A DNA stretch of 36,919 nucleotides, from contig JABHUQ010000005.1 of the NCBI GenBank assembly GCA_018658715.1, positions 1-36,919 on the forward strand, given 5' to 3'. This DNA is from Fidelibacterota bacterium. GTDB taxonomy: Bacteria; Fidelibacterota; Marinisomatia; Marinisomatales; UBA1611. Below, piece by piece: positions 16,599 through 25,803 of the stretch. The translations under genes and the position numbers were made by a program. Below the pieces are notes generated by a model, which was given only the letters and a program-made list of their open reading frames with translations, had not been told where the DNA came from and ran no database searches. Within the stretch, counting starts at the first letter, position 1, and every line of letters starts with the position of its first letter.

Positions 16599-17651
16599 TT
16601 ATTCTGTAGAAATTAACTTTTCTAGAATCCAACTTGGGTGGAATGAAATAGAAATATAATGATTATTTCCTAATTGTGTAGCCGGTTCCATTAAAAGAAA
16701 TGCATAATGAATGGATATATTTTTAAAGTATATCCCCAATCCGCTCGATATAAATCCATCTCTAGACTTTCCCAATTGAAATGAAATATTATCCTGGTAA
16801 ATCCATTCTGTACTTCCTTCAAATGATATACCAATATTTCCCGATCCAATTGTACTAAACATATTTCGATTATTAGGTTCTATATGCGAACCAATATTAT
16901 AGAATGCCTTAATGGGGAATTTTTTAAATGTCATTGGAATCGAATATCCAATTGTCGCAGAAGGAATTGTTCCTTCAATAGACCCATTATCCCATAATAC
17001 ACCAGATGATGGAATATCTTTTACTGCAATGCCTAACCGACCTTTCCCGAGTGTCCTAATCAATCCAATATTAAATCCAACTCCAACACCTGAATGATCT
17101 CCTATAGAATGATATAATACCTTCATTCCAAGCCCACCATTTTGTTTCATAAATGAAATTGGCATAGAAAAATAGGCGCCGAATTGATGTTGACCAAAAT
17201 ACTGAATCTTTTCAGGATCTAGTCTTTCACCTTCGTCGAGAATACCATTTCCTTCTCCTAAATCATTAGTTCCAAATTGTCCATCTAGCCCCCAATCTAG
17301 TAACATATTTCTCGTATCTGGGATTTGACCAATGCCTTCGTAAATAAGAATTGATTGAACTACATGTTTATTTATTTTTAAAGGAAAGCTAATTAATTCT
17401 CGATTAATCATTCCAGCAAAACGACTTTGATGAGAAAATGTCCATGATTTGCCTTGAGAGATGGGGTGCGCAGGATTGACTAAATATGATCCTACATAAT
17501 CTCCGTGATAAGCAGTTAATGCATTTCCTAAGGCAATCGAAGGAGCTGCTCCACCAGTATTAAATAATTCCCAACCATATTTCACCCAATCGCTTTTTCC
17601 AAATCCACTACTAAAAAGAATGATTAGAATTAATAATTTTTTATAGACCAT
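16599..17651 (-). CDS. PorV/PorQ-type outer membrane beta-barrel protein
   Basis: The protein has 350 residues, with a signal peptide (MVYKKLLILIILFSSGFG). Next comes FNTGGAAPSIALGNALTAYHGDY and YLVNPAHP, the N-terminal pattern of the PorV/PorQ family ('alanine-leucine-glycine-asparagine' then Asn-Pro-Ala). The remainder alternates short beta strands consistent with a barrel. A loop near residue 125-150 (DWGLDGQFGTNDLGEGNG with ILDEGERLD) is rich in Asp/Gly and resembles calcium-binding loops. PorV-like proteins act with the type IX secretion system in the outer membrane, which fits the T9SS-tailed proteins at the right end. It overlaps the mutS end by 11 bases. The specific partner role is inferred. 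Confidence 0.7.
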   Translation of the reverse strand: MVYKKLLILIILFSSGFGKSDWVKYGWELFNTGGAAPSIALGNALTAYHGDYVGSYLVNPAHPISQGKSWTFSHQSRFAGMINRELISFPLKINKHVVQSILIYEGIGQIPDTRNMLLDWGLDGQFGTNDLGEGNGILDEGERLDPEKIQYFGQHQFGAYFSMPISFMKQNGGLGMKVLYHSIGDHSGVGVGFNIGLIRTLGKGRLGIAVKDIPSSGVLWDNGSIEGTIPSATIGYSIPMTFKKFPIKAFYNIGSHIEPNNRNMFSTIGSGNIGISFEGSTEWIYQDNISFQLGKSRDGFISSGLGIYFKNISIHYAFLLMEPATQLGNNHYISISFHPSWILEKLISTE

Positions 17652-20244
17652 GGTCTTTTTTTATTTCATCTAATTTGTCTAATGCTTCCAAGGGAGTCAT
17701 TTTGTTGATATCTAATGAGGATAAAGCATCTTTTAATTTTGATTCTTGTTTATCGAATAATGATACTTGGTTAGACGCAGGAATTGTTACTTTGTTTCCA
17801 TTTTCTAAAGATTGTCCCGATATATGATAATGTAAAATCTCTTTAGCTCGATTTAAAACTTTTAAAGGTAACCCAGCCATTTTTGCGACATGAATTCCAT
17901 AACTTTTATCTCCGGATCCTTTTGATATTTTTCTCAAAAATACAATTTTATCACCGAACTCTTGTACTTCAACATGATAATTCTCTAATCGATCCAATGT
18001 ATTTTCTAAATCAGATAATTCATGGTAATGGGTAGCAAATATGGTTCGTGCATTGATAGATGGTTCATTATGAAGATATTCTGTAATGGCCCACGCAAGA
18101 GATAAACCATCAAATGTGGCTGTTCCCCTTCCAATTTCGTCAAGCAAAACTAAACTATTGGAAGTGGCATTATTTAAAATATTTGCTGCTTCATTCATTT
18201 CCACTAGAAATGTACTTTCCCCACCAGCAAGATTATCACTTGCACCTACACGGGTAAATAGTTGATCCACAATCCCAATTTTAGCCTCTATTGCTGGAAC
18301 AAAAGAGCCAATCTGCGCCAAGAGCACAATGAGCCCAGTCTGGCGAAGAAAAGTTGATTCCCCAGCCATATTTGGACCTGTGATCAAATGAATTTGACTT
18401 GATATACCATTTAAAATTAAATCATTGGGGATGAATTTATCTGTAGATGGTAACAATTCTTCTACAACAGGATGTCTTCCCCCTTTAATATCTAACTCAG
18501 GTCCAAGTGATAGTTCAGGGCGACAATATTTTTTATTGAGCGCAAGATGGGCAAAACTGGCCAATAAGTCACATCTATTCAAGCTATAAGCATTTGATTG
18601 AATCATAGATGATTTGGACAATACGAATGCACTTAATTCTGTAAACAGTTTTGATTCAATTTTTAAGATTTTTTCTTCAGCATTTAGAACTTTATCTTCA
18701 TACTGTTTTAATTCTTCTGTGATATACCGTTCACTATTAACTAGAGTTTGTTTGCGAATATAGGAATCAGGAACTTTTTCAGCATGGACCTTTGTTACTT
18801 CAATATAGTACCCAAACACTTTATTGAAACGCACTTTTAGTGAAGAAATATTAAGGCGTTCTTTTTCTTCTACTTCGAACGATTTTATCCAATCTTTTCC
18901 CCCTTTTAATAATTCACGTAATTCATCAAGATCAGGATTAATTCCTTCTTGAATTACACCGCCATCTTTTACATTAATTGGTGCATTTGCATTAAGTGTT
19001 GTGCCTATTTTTTTTGTTAAATCTTTCCCATCTACAAAGGAAGATGAAAAACGATTTAAAGTCGCATTAGGCGTTTCTTTCAAAGTAGTTTTTAATTCAG
19101 AAATAATGGATAATGTTTGAGATAGCCCAACCATCTCTCTTGGAGAACATTTTGATTTATTTAATTTCCCCAATACACGTTCAATATCTGTTGTATCTTT
19201 AAGTCGAATTTGAATATTCTTCAATAATTGTTTTTCTGCAATAAATGATTCAACTATGTTTAAACGTTTATTCAAAATCTTTATATCTGTCAGCGGTTGA
19301 AATAACCACCTTTTTAAAAGACGCCCTCCACCAGATGTAATTGTACCATCAATTGTTTCAATTAATGTTCCATGCGTCCCCTGGGTTGCTAATGAATGGA
19401 ATACTTCCAAATTTTTAATTGTAAAACCATCTAATCCCATTAAATCTTCATTTTGAACCTTTAGAATTTTTGAAACATGGTTTAAAGTAGAGCTTAAATT
19501 TTGTGTTACATGGTAAAAAAGTGCTCCAGCCGCTGAAACGCCATCAACCATTTTTTCACACCCAAAACCTTTGAGTGATTTTACCTTAAAATGGTTTATG
19601 AGTAATTGGTAACCTTGATCATAATAAAAATCATATGGATCTAATTGTGTAATAAAAGGGCGTAATTCTTTATACCAATCAGAAAACGAATAAACGACAT
19701 CTTTGCTGACTAATACTTCACTTGGGCCAAATTTTCTTAAGGAGTCAACAATATTATCAGCGATAGTTTCACCTAGGAAAAATTCACCAGTTGATTGGTC
19801 TAAAACAGCATAACCTACTTGATCATTTTTTGTATTGAAGTATAGCGAAGCAATATATTTATTGGATTTTTGGTTCAATGCTTGATCGGAAATAAGGGTA
19901 CCTGGCGTTACAATTTCTACAACATCTCTTTTAACTATACCTTTTGCCGATTTAGGATCTTCTATTTGTTCACATATAGCAATCCTGTGCCCTGCTTTTA
20001 CAAGTTTGGGTAAATAATTATCAATCGCATGATAAGGAAATCCTGCTAATGGGACATCTGACGCCTTACCATTTGATCTTTTTGTTAATACAATTCCTAG
20101 TATTTTTGCGGTTAATTTTGCATCTTCATCGAATGTTTCATAAAAGTCTCCCATTCGAAATAGCAGTAAAGTATCTGGATATTTATTTTTAATCTCTAGA
20201 AATTGTTTCATTAATGGGGTAGCAGGTTTCAGTGAACTACTCAT
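17641..20244 (-). CDS. mutS: DNA mismatch repair protein MutS with altered Walker A motif
   Basis: The ATG at 20242-20244, preceded by AAGGAAG, gives 867 residues; a GTG nine bases upstream is the alternative. Domains in order are: mismatch-binding with GDFYETF (the Phe-x-Glu wedge), connector, lever, clamp, and the ABC-type ATPase. The ATPase motif that should read GPNM(A/G)GKST reads GPNMAGEST: the codon at 18358-18360 is GAA, so the Walker A lysine is glutamate (residue 629). Walker B LLDEIGRGTATFDG and the GESTFLVEM signature motif are intact, as is the TIFATHYHEL strand. MutS detects mismatches and recruits MutL. Loss of the lysine would be expected to cripple ATP binding, yet the rest of the gene is intact. 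It overlaps selB by 8 bases and porV-like by 11. Confidence 0.93.
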   Translation of the reverse strand: MSSSLKPATPLMKQFLEIKNKYPDTLLLFRMGDFYETFDEDAKLTAKILGIVLTKRSNGKASDVPLAGFPYHAIDNYLPKLVKAGHRIAICEQIEDPKSAKGIVKRDVVEIVTPGTLISDQALNQKSNKYIASLYFNTKNDQVGYAVLDQSTGEFFLGETIADNIVDSLRKFGPSEVLVSKDVVYSFSDWYKELRPFITQLDPYDFYYDQGYQLLINHFKVKSLKGFGCEKMVDGVSAAGALFYHVTQNLSSTLNHVSKILKVQNEDLMGLDGFTIKNLEVFHSLATQGTHGTLIETIDGTITSGGGRLLKRWLFQPLTDIKILNKRLNIVESFIAEKQLLKNIQIRLKDTTDIERVLGKLNKSKCSPREMVGLSQTLSIISELKTTLKETPNATLNRFSSSFVDGKDLTKKIGTTLNANAPINVKDGGVIQEGINPDLDELRELLKGGKDWIKSFEVEEKERLNISSLKVRFNKVFGYYIEVTKVHAEKVPDSYIRKQTLVNSERYITEELKQYEDKVLNAEEKILKIESKLFTELSAFVLSKSSMIQSNAYSLNRCDLLASFAHLALNKKYCRPELSLGPELDIKGGRHPVVEELLPSTDKFIPNDLILNGISSQIHLITGPNMAGESTFLRQTGLIVLLAQIGSFVPAIEAKIGIVDQLFTRVGASDNLAGGESTFLVEMNEAANILNNATSNSLVLLDEIGRGTATFDGLSLAWAITEYLHNEPSINARTIFATHYHELSDLENTLDRLENYHVEVQEFGDKIVFLRKISKGSGDKSYGIHVAKMAGLPLKVLNRAKEILHYHISGQSLENGNKVTIPASNQVSLFDKQESKLKDALSSLDINKMTPLEALDKLDEIKKDHGL

Positions 20245-22111
20245 GGATTTCACTTCCTTTTATTCTGTCATTCCCATTTCTTTTTGTCCACCCAATTTTA
20301 TCACAATATTCAAGTAACGGAATTGCACCTTTTCGAGACTGATTTGTTAATGATTTAAATTGTCCCACAGACAATGATTGATGAGTAATAAAATAATTTG
20401 ATAAAATATCGAACAAGTTTTGCTTAATATCGTTAGGAATCCAAAGATTGTCTCCAATTGAAAATAGGTCACCATTTTCTTTTAATAAGTGAAGCATATC
20501 ACTTAATCGCTTGGGTGGAAGGTTACTTGATTCTTGCATTTCCTTAACAGATAATAGATCAAAAGTGTTTGACTGGAATAATCTTTTAATCTTACCCATG
20601 TCTAATTGATCTGTCTTATTAAGAGTATACTCATAACCCGAAATTGAATATCCTTTCCCAAGCTTTTCTAACATTAATTTTTTTACCATTCGATATAATA
20701 TTTCGTTACCCCAAAGACTAGTAATTTCACAATCATCTAAAATCGAATCTCCAGGAATAACATTTCTTAATGGATTTTTTTCATAGAAATTTTCCAATGA
20801 TTTTATAATAGCATTTTGAGTGACTTCTTCCATCTCTACGCTATAAACTATTCCCGTTTTGTCATCAGGCAAAATACCATATTCATTCATCCATTCTGAA
20901 ATGTGTGATGAAGATACAAAAAATATTAAAGACCAATCTTTCAATGATTTTGGAGATTGCCATTGTGTATTAACCCAATATTTGAATCGTTCTTTTGGAA
21001 GTCTGGGAAGTAAATGAATTCGATTTTTTTCGATACGCCAATGATACGGATTACTATCAAGTACAACACCACCAGCAATTGTTTCCATGGGAGAATATGA
21101 TCGTATAACAAATGATTCATCAGATGCAACAGCAATTGGTTCTTCAAATGTTAAAAATGTATTTTTGATTTCTCCTTTTTTCATGGGATCACCAACAATA
21201 TTAATTCGAGCTAATATTTCATTTGTACCAATATTCAATCGAAGACGTTGCTTATTTTTTATAATCCATCGTGTGTCTTTCAACATATGAATTTGCGCTA
21301 TAATTATGCTTGTTGTCTTTAACGCACCTTTTGATGCTAATACACTTCCACGCCGGATATCCTTTTTCTCAATATGGGTTAAATTCAACGCAGCTCTATC
21401 CCCCACCTCTGATTCGCTGACATCTCCCCCGTGAGTTTGAATCCCTCGAACATTACAAGGAATATTTCCAGGTAAACATTCAAGTGAATCATTTTTATGA
21501 ATAGCGCCAGACCCTACAGTTCCTGTAACGATTACGCCAAATCCTTGTTTAGTAAATACTCGATCAACATTCATTTTAAATAATCGAGATTTCGTTTCTG
21601 GTTGAACATTATTAACAATTGTTTCTAATAATTCTTTTAATGAATCTATCCCAAGTTTTGTTTCTGAAGAAACTCTACAAATGGATGCACCTTCAAGGAC
21701 AGACCCTTCTATTAATGAAAGTATATCTAGTTCAACTAAATCAATCCATTCAGGATCATCCACTAAATCTATTTTAGTAATAGCAATAATCCCCTTTTGG
21801 ATACCCATAATATTCAAAATTTCTAAATGTTCTCGTGTTTGTGGCATGATTCCATCATCTGCAGCTACCACCATTAATCCCACATGAATCGAAGCAGCAC
21901 CAGCTGCCATATTTCTAATAAATTTTTCGTGCCCGGGAACATCAATTATAGTTACTGATTCATTTAAATAAGCAAAACCAAGGTCTATGGTCATTCCTCT
22001 AGCTTTTTCTTGTGGGAGTGAATCTGTATCAGTTCCTGTTAATGCCTTAACAAGAGAAGTTTTTCCATGATCGATATGACCTGCTGTTCCAACCACAATT
22101 TGTTGCATCAT
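20237..22111 (-). CDS. selB: Selenocysteine-specific elongation factor SelB
   Basis: The protein has 624 residues. The GTPase domain begins with GTAGHIDHGKTSL (8-20) and has the SelB-type effector sequence EKARGMTIDLGFAYL, DVPGHEKFIRNMA, and TKIDLV in place of the EF-Tu NKxD. Beta-barrel domains follow, then C-terminal winged-helix repeats (about 430-620) that would bind the SECIS hairpin in selenoprotein mRNA. It brings Sec-tRNA to in-frame UGA codons. Its start shares one base with the selA stop (TAATG), so the two are expected to be co-expressed. selD and the tRNA-Sec gene are not in this window, nor any evident selenoprotein. Confidence 0.94.
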   Translation of the reverse strand: MMQQIVVGTAGHIDHGKTSLVKALTGTDTDSLPQEKARGMTIDLGFAYLNESVTIIDVPGHEKFIRNMAAGAASIHVGLMVVAADDGIMPQTREHLEILNIMGIQKGIIAITKIDLVDDPEWIDLVELDILSLIEGSVLEGASICRVSSETKLGIDSLKELLETIVNNVQPETKSRLFKMNVDRVFTKQGFGVIVTGTVGSGAIHKNDSLECLPGNIPCNVRGIQTHGGDVSESEVGDRAALNLTHIEKKDIRRGSVLASKGALKTTSIIIAQIHMLKDTRWIIKNKQRLRLNIGTNEILARINIVGDPMKKGEIKNTFLTFEEPIAVASDESFVIRSYSPMETIAGGVVLDSNPYHWRIEKNRIHLLPRLPKERFKYWVNTQWQSPKSLKDWSLIFFVSSSHISEWMNEYGILPDDKTGIVYSVEMEEVTQNAIIKSLENFYEKNPLRNVIPGDSILDDCEITSLWGNEILYRMVKKLMLEKLGKGYSISGYEYTLNKTDQLDMGKIKRLFQSNTFDLLSVKEMQESSNLPPKRLSDMLHLLKENGDLFSIGDNLWIPNDIKQNLFDILSNYFITHQSLSVGQFKSLTNQSRKGAIPLLEYCDKIGWTKRNGNDRIKGSEIHE

Positions 22112-23478
22112 TAAATGTCAGATATTATGGTTGCTAACGTATCTATTTGTGTTGGTAAAACGGCTTTTAAATCGATATAATAATGGCCACGATTAATATA
22201 TCCCAAAACAGGATGTCCTGCCATTCTAAATAGGGCGGCTAAATCGTTTGGCTTCTTTGTTTTACATTCGAATTTTAGCGCTACGCTTTCAATTGTTTGA
22301 ACGGGTAATGATCCACTACCTGCTTCAACCCAAGAATCAATTAATGTGATATTTAATGATTTAATTTGCTTTTTAGGAATCATTGAAAGAATTTTTTCGC
22401 CACGATTTTTTAAGGTTGTTTTCTTTGTTGATAATAAGTTTAATGCAATATTGTTTTTATGGACCGAATTTTTCTGATATTGTCGCAATGTTTCATCTAA
22501 AAGAGACAGTGTTATTTTATCAGACCGGACAGCGCGATAAATTGGATTTGAATGTATCTGCTTAATCCATTCTTTTTTTCCAACAATAATTCCAGATTGA
22601 GGACCACCTAATAATTTATCGCCGGAAAATGTTGTAATTGTTGGACCATTCTCGACCACTTCTTTTACAGGTAATTCTGAAGGAAGGCCCATAGAATCCA
22701 TATCGATTAACGCTCCACTCCCAAGATCAGCAAATACAGGTATTTTCGTTTTTTCCCCGAGTGAAACAAGTTCTTTCAATGAAATATCTTTCGTAAAACC
22801 GTCTACAACATAGTTACTCGTATGAACCCACAAAATTAAACCCGTGTTTGTTGTAATCGCTTTTTTATAATCTTTTAAATGTGTTCGATTTGTGGATCCA
22901 ACTTCTTTTAAAATACATCCACTCTTTTTAATAATATCAGGAATTCGAAAAGAGCCTCCAATTTCAACTAATTGTCCTCTAGAAATAATAACTTCTTTCC
23001 CTTCGGCCATTGTATTTAAAGTAAGTAATACTGCTGCTGCGTTATTATTAACAACAAGAGAAGATTCTGTCCCTGTTATTGCAGATAACATTGGGGTCAC
23101 ATGAGATTGCCTTTCGCCACGTTTTCCCGTTTTTAGGTTTAATTCTAAATTGACATATCCATCTAATTTTTTAGCAATTTTTTTCAAAAGTTTTCCCTGA
23201 AACGGAGCACGACCCAACCCTGTATGTAAGACAACACCAGTACCGTTAATTACATTTCTAATTGAATAATCAATCTCATTTATAACATTATTAGTAATTT
23301 TGTTTAAATAATCTTTACGAGTAGCAGATATATTATGTTTTATTATTTGAGCTCGGATTTTCTTTATTTCATTCTGTGCTAATTTTGTTATATAGTCTAT
23401 ATGTATAGTTTTATTCCTTCTTACTTCAAGTATTACTTCACTTACTTGCGGGATTTTTTTTAGCTCTTTATTACTCAT
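22111..23478 (-). CDS. selA: L-seryl-tRNA(Sec) selenium transferase
   Basis: The protein has 455 residues, the normal length. It is a fold-type-I PLP enzyme with the cofactor lysine K288 in FSGDKLLGGPQSG; upstream motifs include NGTGVVLHTGLGRAP (78-92) and VNNNAAAVLL. It converts Ser-tRNA(Sec) to Sec-tRNA(Sec) using selenophosphate. The N-terminal 70 residues, helical and basic, correspond to the tRNA-binding region. The start is an ATG 35 bases after the MFS stop. The pairing with selB is the usual bacterial arrangement. Confidence 0.94.
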   Translation of the reverse strand: MSNKELKKIPQVSEVILEVRRNKTIHIDYITKLAQNEIKKIRAQIIKHNISATRKDYLNKITNNVINEIDYSIRNVINGTGVVLHTGLGRAPFQGKLLKKIAKKLDGYVNLELNLKTGKRGERQSHVTPMLSAITGTESSLVVNNNAAAVLLTLNTMAEGKEVIISRGQLVEIGGSFRIPDIIKKSGCILKEVGSTNRTHLKDYKKAITTNTGLILWVHTSNYVVDGFTKDISLKELVSLGEKTKIPVFADLGSGALIDMDSMGLPSELPVKEVVENGPTITTFSGDKLLGGPQSGIIVGKKEWIKQIHSNPIYRAVRSDKITLSLLDETLRQYQKNSVHKNNIALNLLSTKKTTLKNRGEKILSMIPKKQIKSLNITLIDSWVEAGSGSLPVQTIESVALKFECKTKKPNDLAALFRMAGHPVLGYINRGHYYIDLKAVLPTQIDTLATIISDI

Positions 23479-23513
23479 ATAGGATGTGAAATTCTGACCT
23501 ATTTTTCATCAAT

Positions 23514-24677
23514 TCAAGGATTGACTTTTTTTGATAATTTTATAGTGAAGTATACTGCAGGAAAAAGAGCAAATCCCATAACTATAAATACAGAAGAAAT
23601 ATTTATAGTTTCGGCCAACCAGCCACCAAAAGCTGCTGACACACCACCAATACCAAAACTAAGGAAAAAGCTAATACCATACCCTAATCCACGATGCCCA
23701 TGATGTGTTAAATCAGCTACAAGTGCATTCCCAATGGGTTGGCTAACAAAATAAATAATACCTAAAAATAAGCTAACAAAAATAAGTGTATATCCTGTTG
23801 TTAATCCCATCAAAAACAGTACTGGAATATTTAGAATTGCTACCCACATTAAAATAGTGGGTTTAGGAAAACGTGAACCTGCGTGTCCACCTATAATTTG
23901 CCCTAATGCACCAACAGTAAAAACTAAAGATGTGAATAATCCTCCTTTAATGACAGGAGATAAAAAAGGAAGTAACTCTTGTGTATGTTGACTGAAATGA
24001 GTTGGCATAAAAGTTGCAAAACCGCCAAATACAAAGCCCATTGTCATAGAAAAACCGTAATAATATAATAGACCTTTTTTGTTTGTTCCAGGATGTTCAT
24101 CTAAGTTTTCATCAATGGGGTTTGACTTGGATATTGGAATTTTAATTAATACAAGTAATCCTAACATTGTATTTAAAATACCCATTACCATATATGGCAT
24201 TTGCCAAAAAAATGATTCTGATATAATTGATGCAAATAATGGTCCGATTGCTAACCCAACTGAACCAGCAATACCATGATAGGCCATCCCCTTGCTTAAA
24301 TGTTTTACGCGACGCGATATTAACGTTAATCCAGCAGGATGGTAAATACTTGATAAAAGTCCAATAAAGCCCAAAAATACATAAAGCATAAAAATGGAAT
24401 TAACCCAAAACATGCAGAGAGAGAAAAGGCCCGTACCAAAAAGATAAATAAGTAAAAGTGACCGACCACCATATTTTGATTCAAAATAACCTGCAGGGAT
24501 AGCGCCAACACCAAACATAAAAGCACTAATCGATGCCATGAGCCCTAGTTGGTCCATCCCCAAATCAAATTCAGATTGTAAAACAATAAATAATGCTGGA
24601 AATATCAACATGATAACGTGTACAGCTAGGTGAGATAACCCAGTTATACTAAGTATAATTTTTTCATTTGTATTCAT
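23514..24677 (-). CDS. Major facilitator superfamily transporter
   Basis: The protein has 387 residues with about twelve hydrophobic helices and a short central cytoplasmic loop rich in charged residues (about 186-205). The MFS loop motif between helices 2 and 3 is seen as GYFESKYGGR (63-72). A second-half counterpart appears as GHAGSRFPKP. No substrate-specific motif is recognisable; the GxxxG-rich helices suggest a drug/anion or sugar antiporter type, but I cannot say which. The ATG lies just 9 bases beyond a terminator-like hairpin, so its expression may depend on read-through. It precedes selA by 35 bases. Confidence 0.85.
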   Translation of the reverse strand: MNTNEKIILSITGLSHLAVHVIMLIFPALFIVLQSEFDLGMDQLGLMASISAFMFGVGAIPAGYFESKYGGRSLLLIYLFGTGLFSLCMFWVNSIFMLYVFLGFIGLLSSIYHPAGLTLISRRVKHLSKGMAYHGIAGSVGLAIGPLFASIISESFFWQMPYMVMGILNTMLGLLVLIKIPISKSNPIDENLDEHPGTNKKGLLYYYGFSMTMGFVFGGFATFMPTHFSQHTQELLPFLSPVIKGGLFTSLVFTVGALGQIIGGHAGSRFPKPTILMWVAILNIPVLFLMGLTTGYTLIFVSLFLGIIYFVSQPIGNALVADLTHHGHRGLGYGISFFLSFGIGGVSAAFGGWLAETINISSVFIVMGFALFPAVYFTIKLSKKVNP

Positions 24678-24680
24678 AAA

Positions 24681-24716
24681 TAAAAAAGCCCCTGCTATGT
24701 TAACATAGAGGGGCTA
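24681..24716 (-). terminator. Strong intrinsic terminator after rplS
   Basis: The minus strand has a 7-bp outer stem AGCCCCT/AGGGGCT (24687-24693 with 24709-24715), one bulged base, and a 5-bp inner stem (24695-24699 with 24704-24708) around a TTAA loop. It is followed directly by TTTTTTATTT. It closes the ffh-to-rplS unit. The 3' arm contains AGGGGC, the only Shine-Dalgarno-like sequence for the MFS gene that starts 9 bases downstream. Confidence 0.85.
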
Positions 24717-24736
24717 ATAATTAAAGCTGAATTTGA

Positions 24737-25081
24737 TTATCTTTTTTCAGCAATTCGAGTTGCTTTACCTGTCAAACTTCTGAGGTAATTCAATTTAGCA
24801 CGACGAACTTTACCGCGACGTTTTACGTGTATATCTGCAACCATTGGTGAATGAAGAGGGAAAATTCTTTCCACACCAATACCATTTGAAATTTTCCGTA
24901 CTGTAAAAGTAGCATCAATGGTTTTTTTACCCCGACGACCTATAACAACACCTTGAAACTGCTGAATTCTTTCTTTATTGCCTTCTCGGACACGTACATC
25001 TACAATGACAGTATCTCCTGAACTAAAATCAGGTAGATCTGTTTTCAACTGATCTTTTGTTGCTTCAAATAATTTATCCAT
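24737..25081 (-). CDS. rplS: 50S ribosomal protein L19
   Basis: The protein has 114 residues, normal for L19. Recognisable segments are [32 protein letters not shown] and the hallmark [13 protein letters not shown], ending with a basic tail. L19 sits at the interface between ribosomal subunits. It follows trmD by 2 bases as the last gene of the rpsP-rimM-trmD-rplS operon, and is followed by a strong terminator. Confidence 0.97.
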   Translation of the reverse strand: MDKLFEATKDQLKTDLPDFSSGDTVIVDVRVREGNKERIQQFQGVVIGRRGKKTIDATFTVRKISNGIGVERIFPLHSPMVADIHVKRRGKVRRAKLNYLRSLTGKATRIAEKR

Positions 25082-25083
25082 TC

Positions 25084-25803
25084 CTATTCTCCATTTTCAT
25101 TTTTTTCTTTTAAATATTTTTCCCAAAGATCTGGTCGATATTTTTTCGTCCTATCTTCTCTTTTTTCAATTTTCCATTTTTGTATCTTTGCATGATGCCC
25201 ACTCACCAACACATCAGGCACTTCCATTCCGTCCACAGCTCGTGGCTGAGTATAATGCGGGTGATCTAACAATCCACTTGGGAATGTATCAGAATGTGCA
25301 GATTCTATGGAATTCAATACACCCGGGACTAATCGAACAATACTGTCTGCCATTAGCATTGCAGGTATTTCACCACTTGTAAGGACAAAATCTCCAATAG
25401 AATATTCATGTGTCACATATTTGTCAATGATACGTTCATCAATCCCTTTGTAATGACCACAAATGAAAATAAATCGATTATTTTGACTGCATTCATTAGC
25501 AAAGTCCTGCGACCATTTTTTTCCGCTGGGAGATGGATAAATAATTTTAGTCCCATCTAAACCACCTACTTTTTGGATCGCATCTTCTATGGCTTGTTGT
25601 AACGGTTCGGCCATCAAGACCATTCCTTCACCACCACCAAAAGGTTTATCATCAATTTGGCGATAATTTCCTTTACCGAATTCACGAAGATCAATAATAT
25701 GAAATTGAACTATCTCTTCTAACCTTGCCTTACGCAAGATACTATTTTCAATAAGCGTTTCTATGGTGCCCGGGACTGGTGTAATCAGGGCAATCTGTTT
25801 CAA
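25084..25803 (-). CDS. trmD: tRNA (guanine-N1-)-methyltransferase TrmD
   Basis: The protein has 239 residues. The SPOUT knot region contains [25 protein letters not shown] and [10 protein letters not shown], all conserved TrmD motifs, and the acceptor loop has [11 protein letters not shown]. It methylates G37 next to the anticodon to prevent frameshifting. The start is TTG (25801-25803), which overlaps the rimM stop as TTGA; no ATG lies nearby and the family N-terminus (ITPVPG in place of the commoner LTLFP) begins directly after it. It is part of the standard rimM-trmD-rplS order. Confidence 0.96.
   Translation of the reverse strand: MKQIALITPVPGTIETLIENSILRKARLEEIVQFHIIDLREFGKGNYRQIDDKPFGGGEGMVLMAEPLQQAIEDAIQKVGGLDGTKIIYPSPSGKKWSQDFANECSQNNRFIFICGHYKGIDERIIDKYVTHEYSIGDFVLTSGEIPAMLMADSIVRLVPGVLNSIESAHSDTFPSGLLDHPHYTQPRAVDGMEVPDVLVSGHHAKIQKWKIEKREDRTKKYRPDLWEKYLKEKNENGE

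Noticed and set aside
23500-23516. TGA stop of the MFS gene as a possible selenocysteine codon given selA-selB nearby
   Set aside because: The frame closes again five codons later, no redox motif (Cys/Sec pair) is present, and the protein already has the full twelve-helix length.
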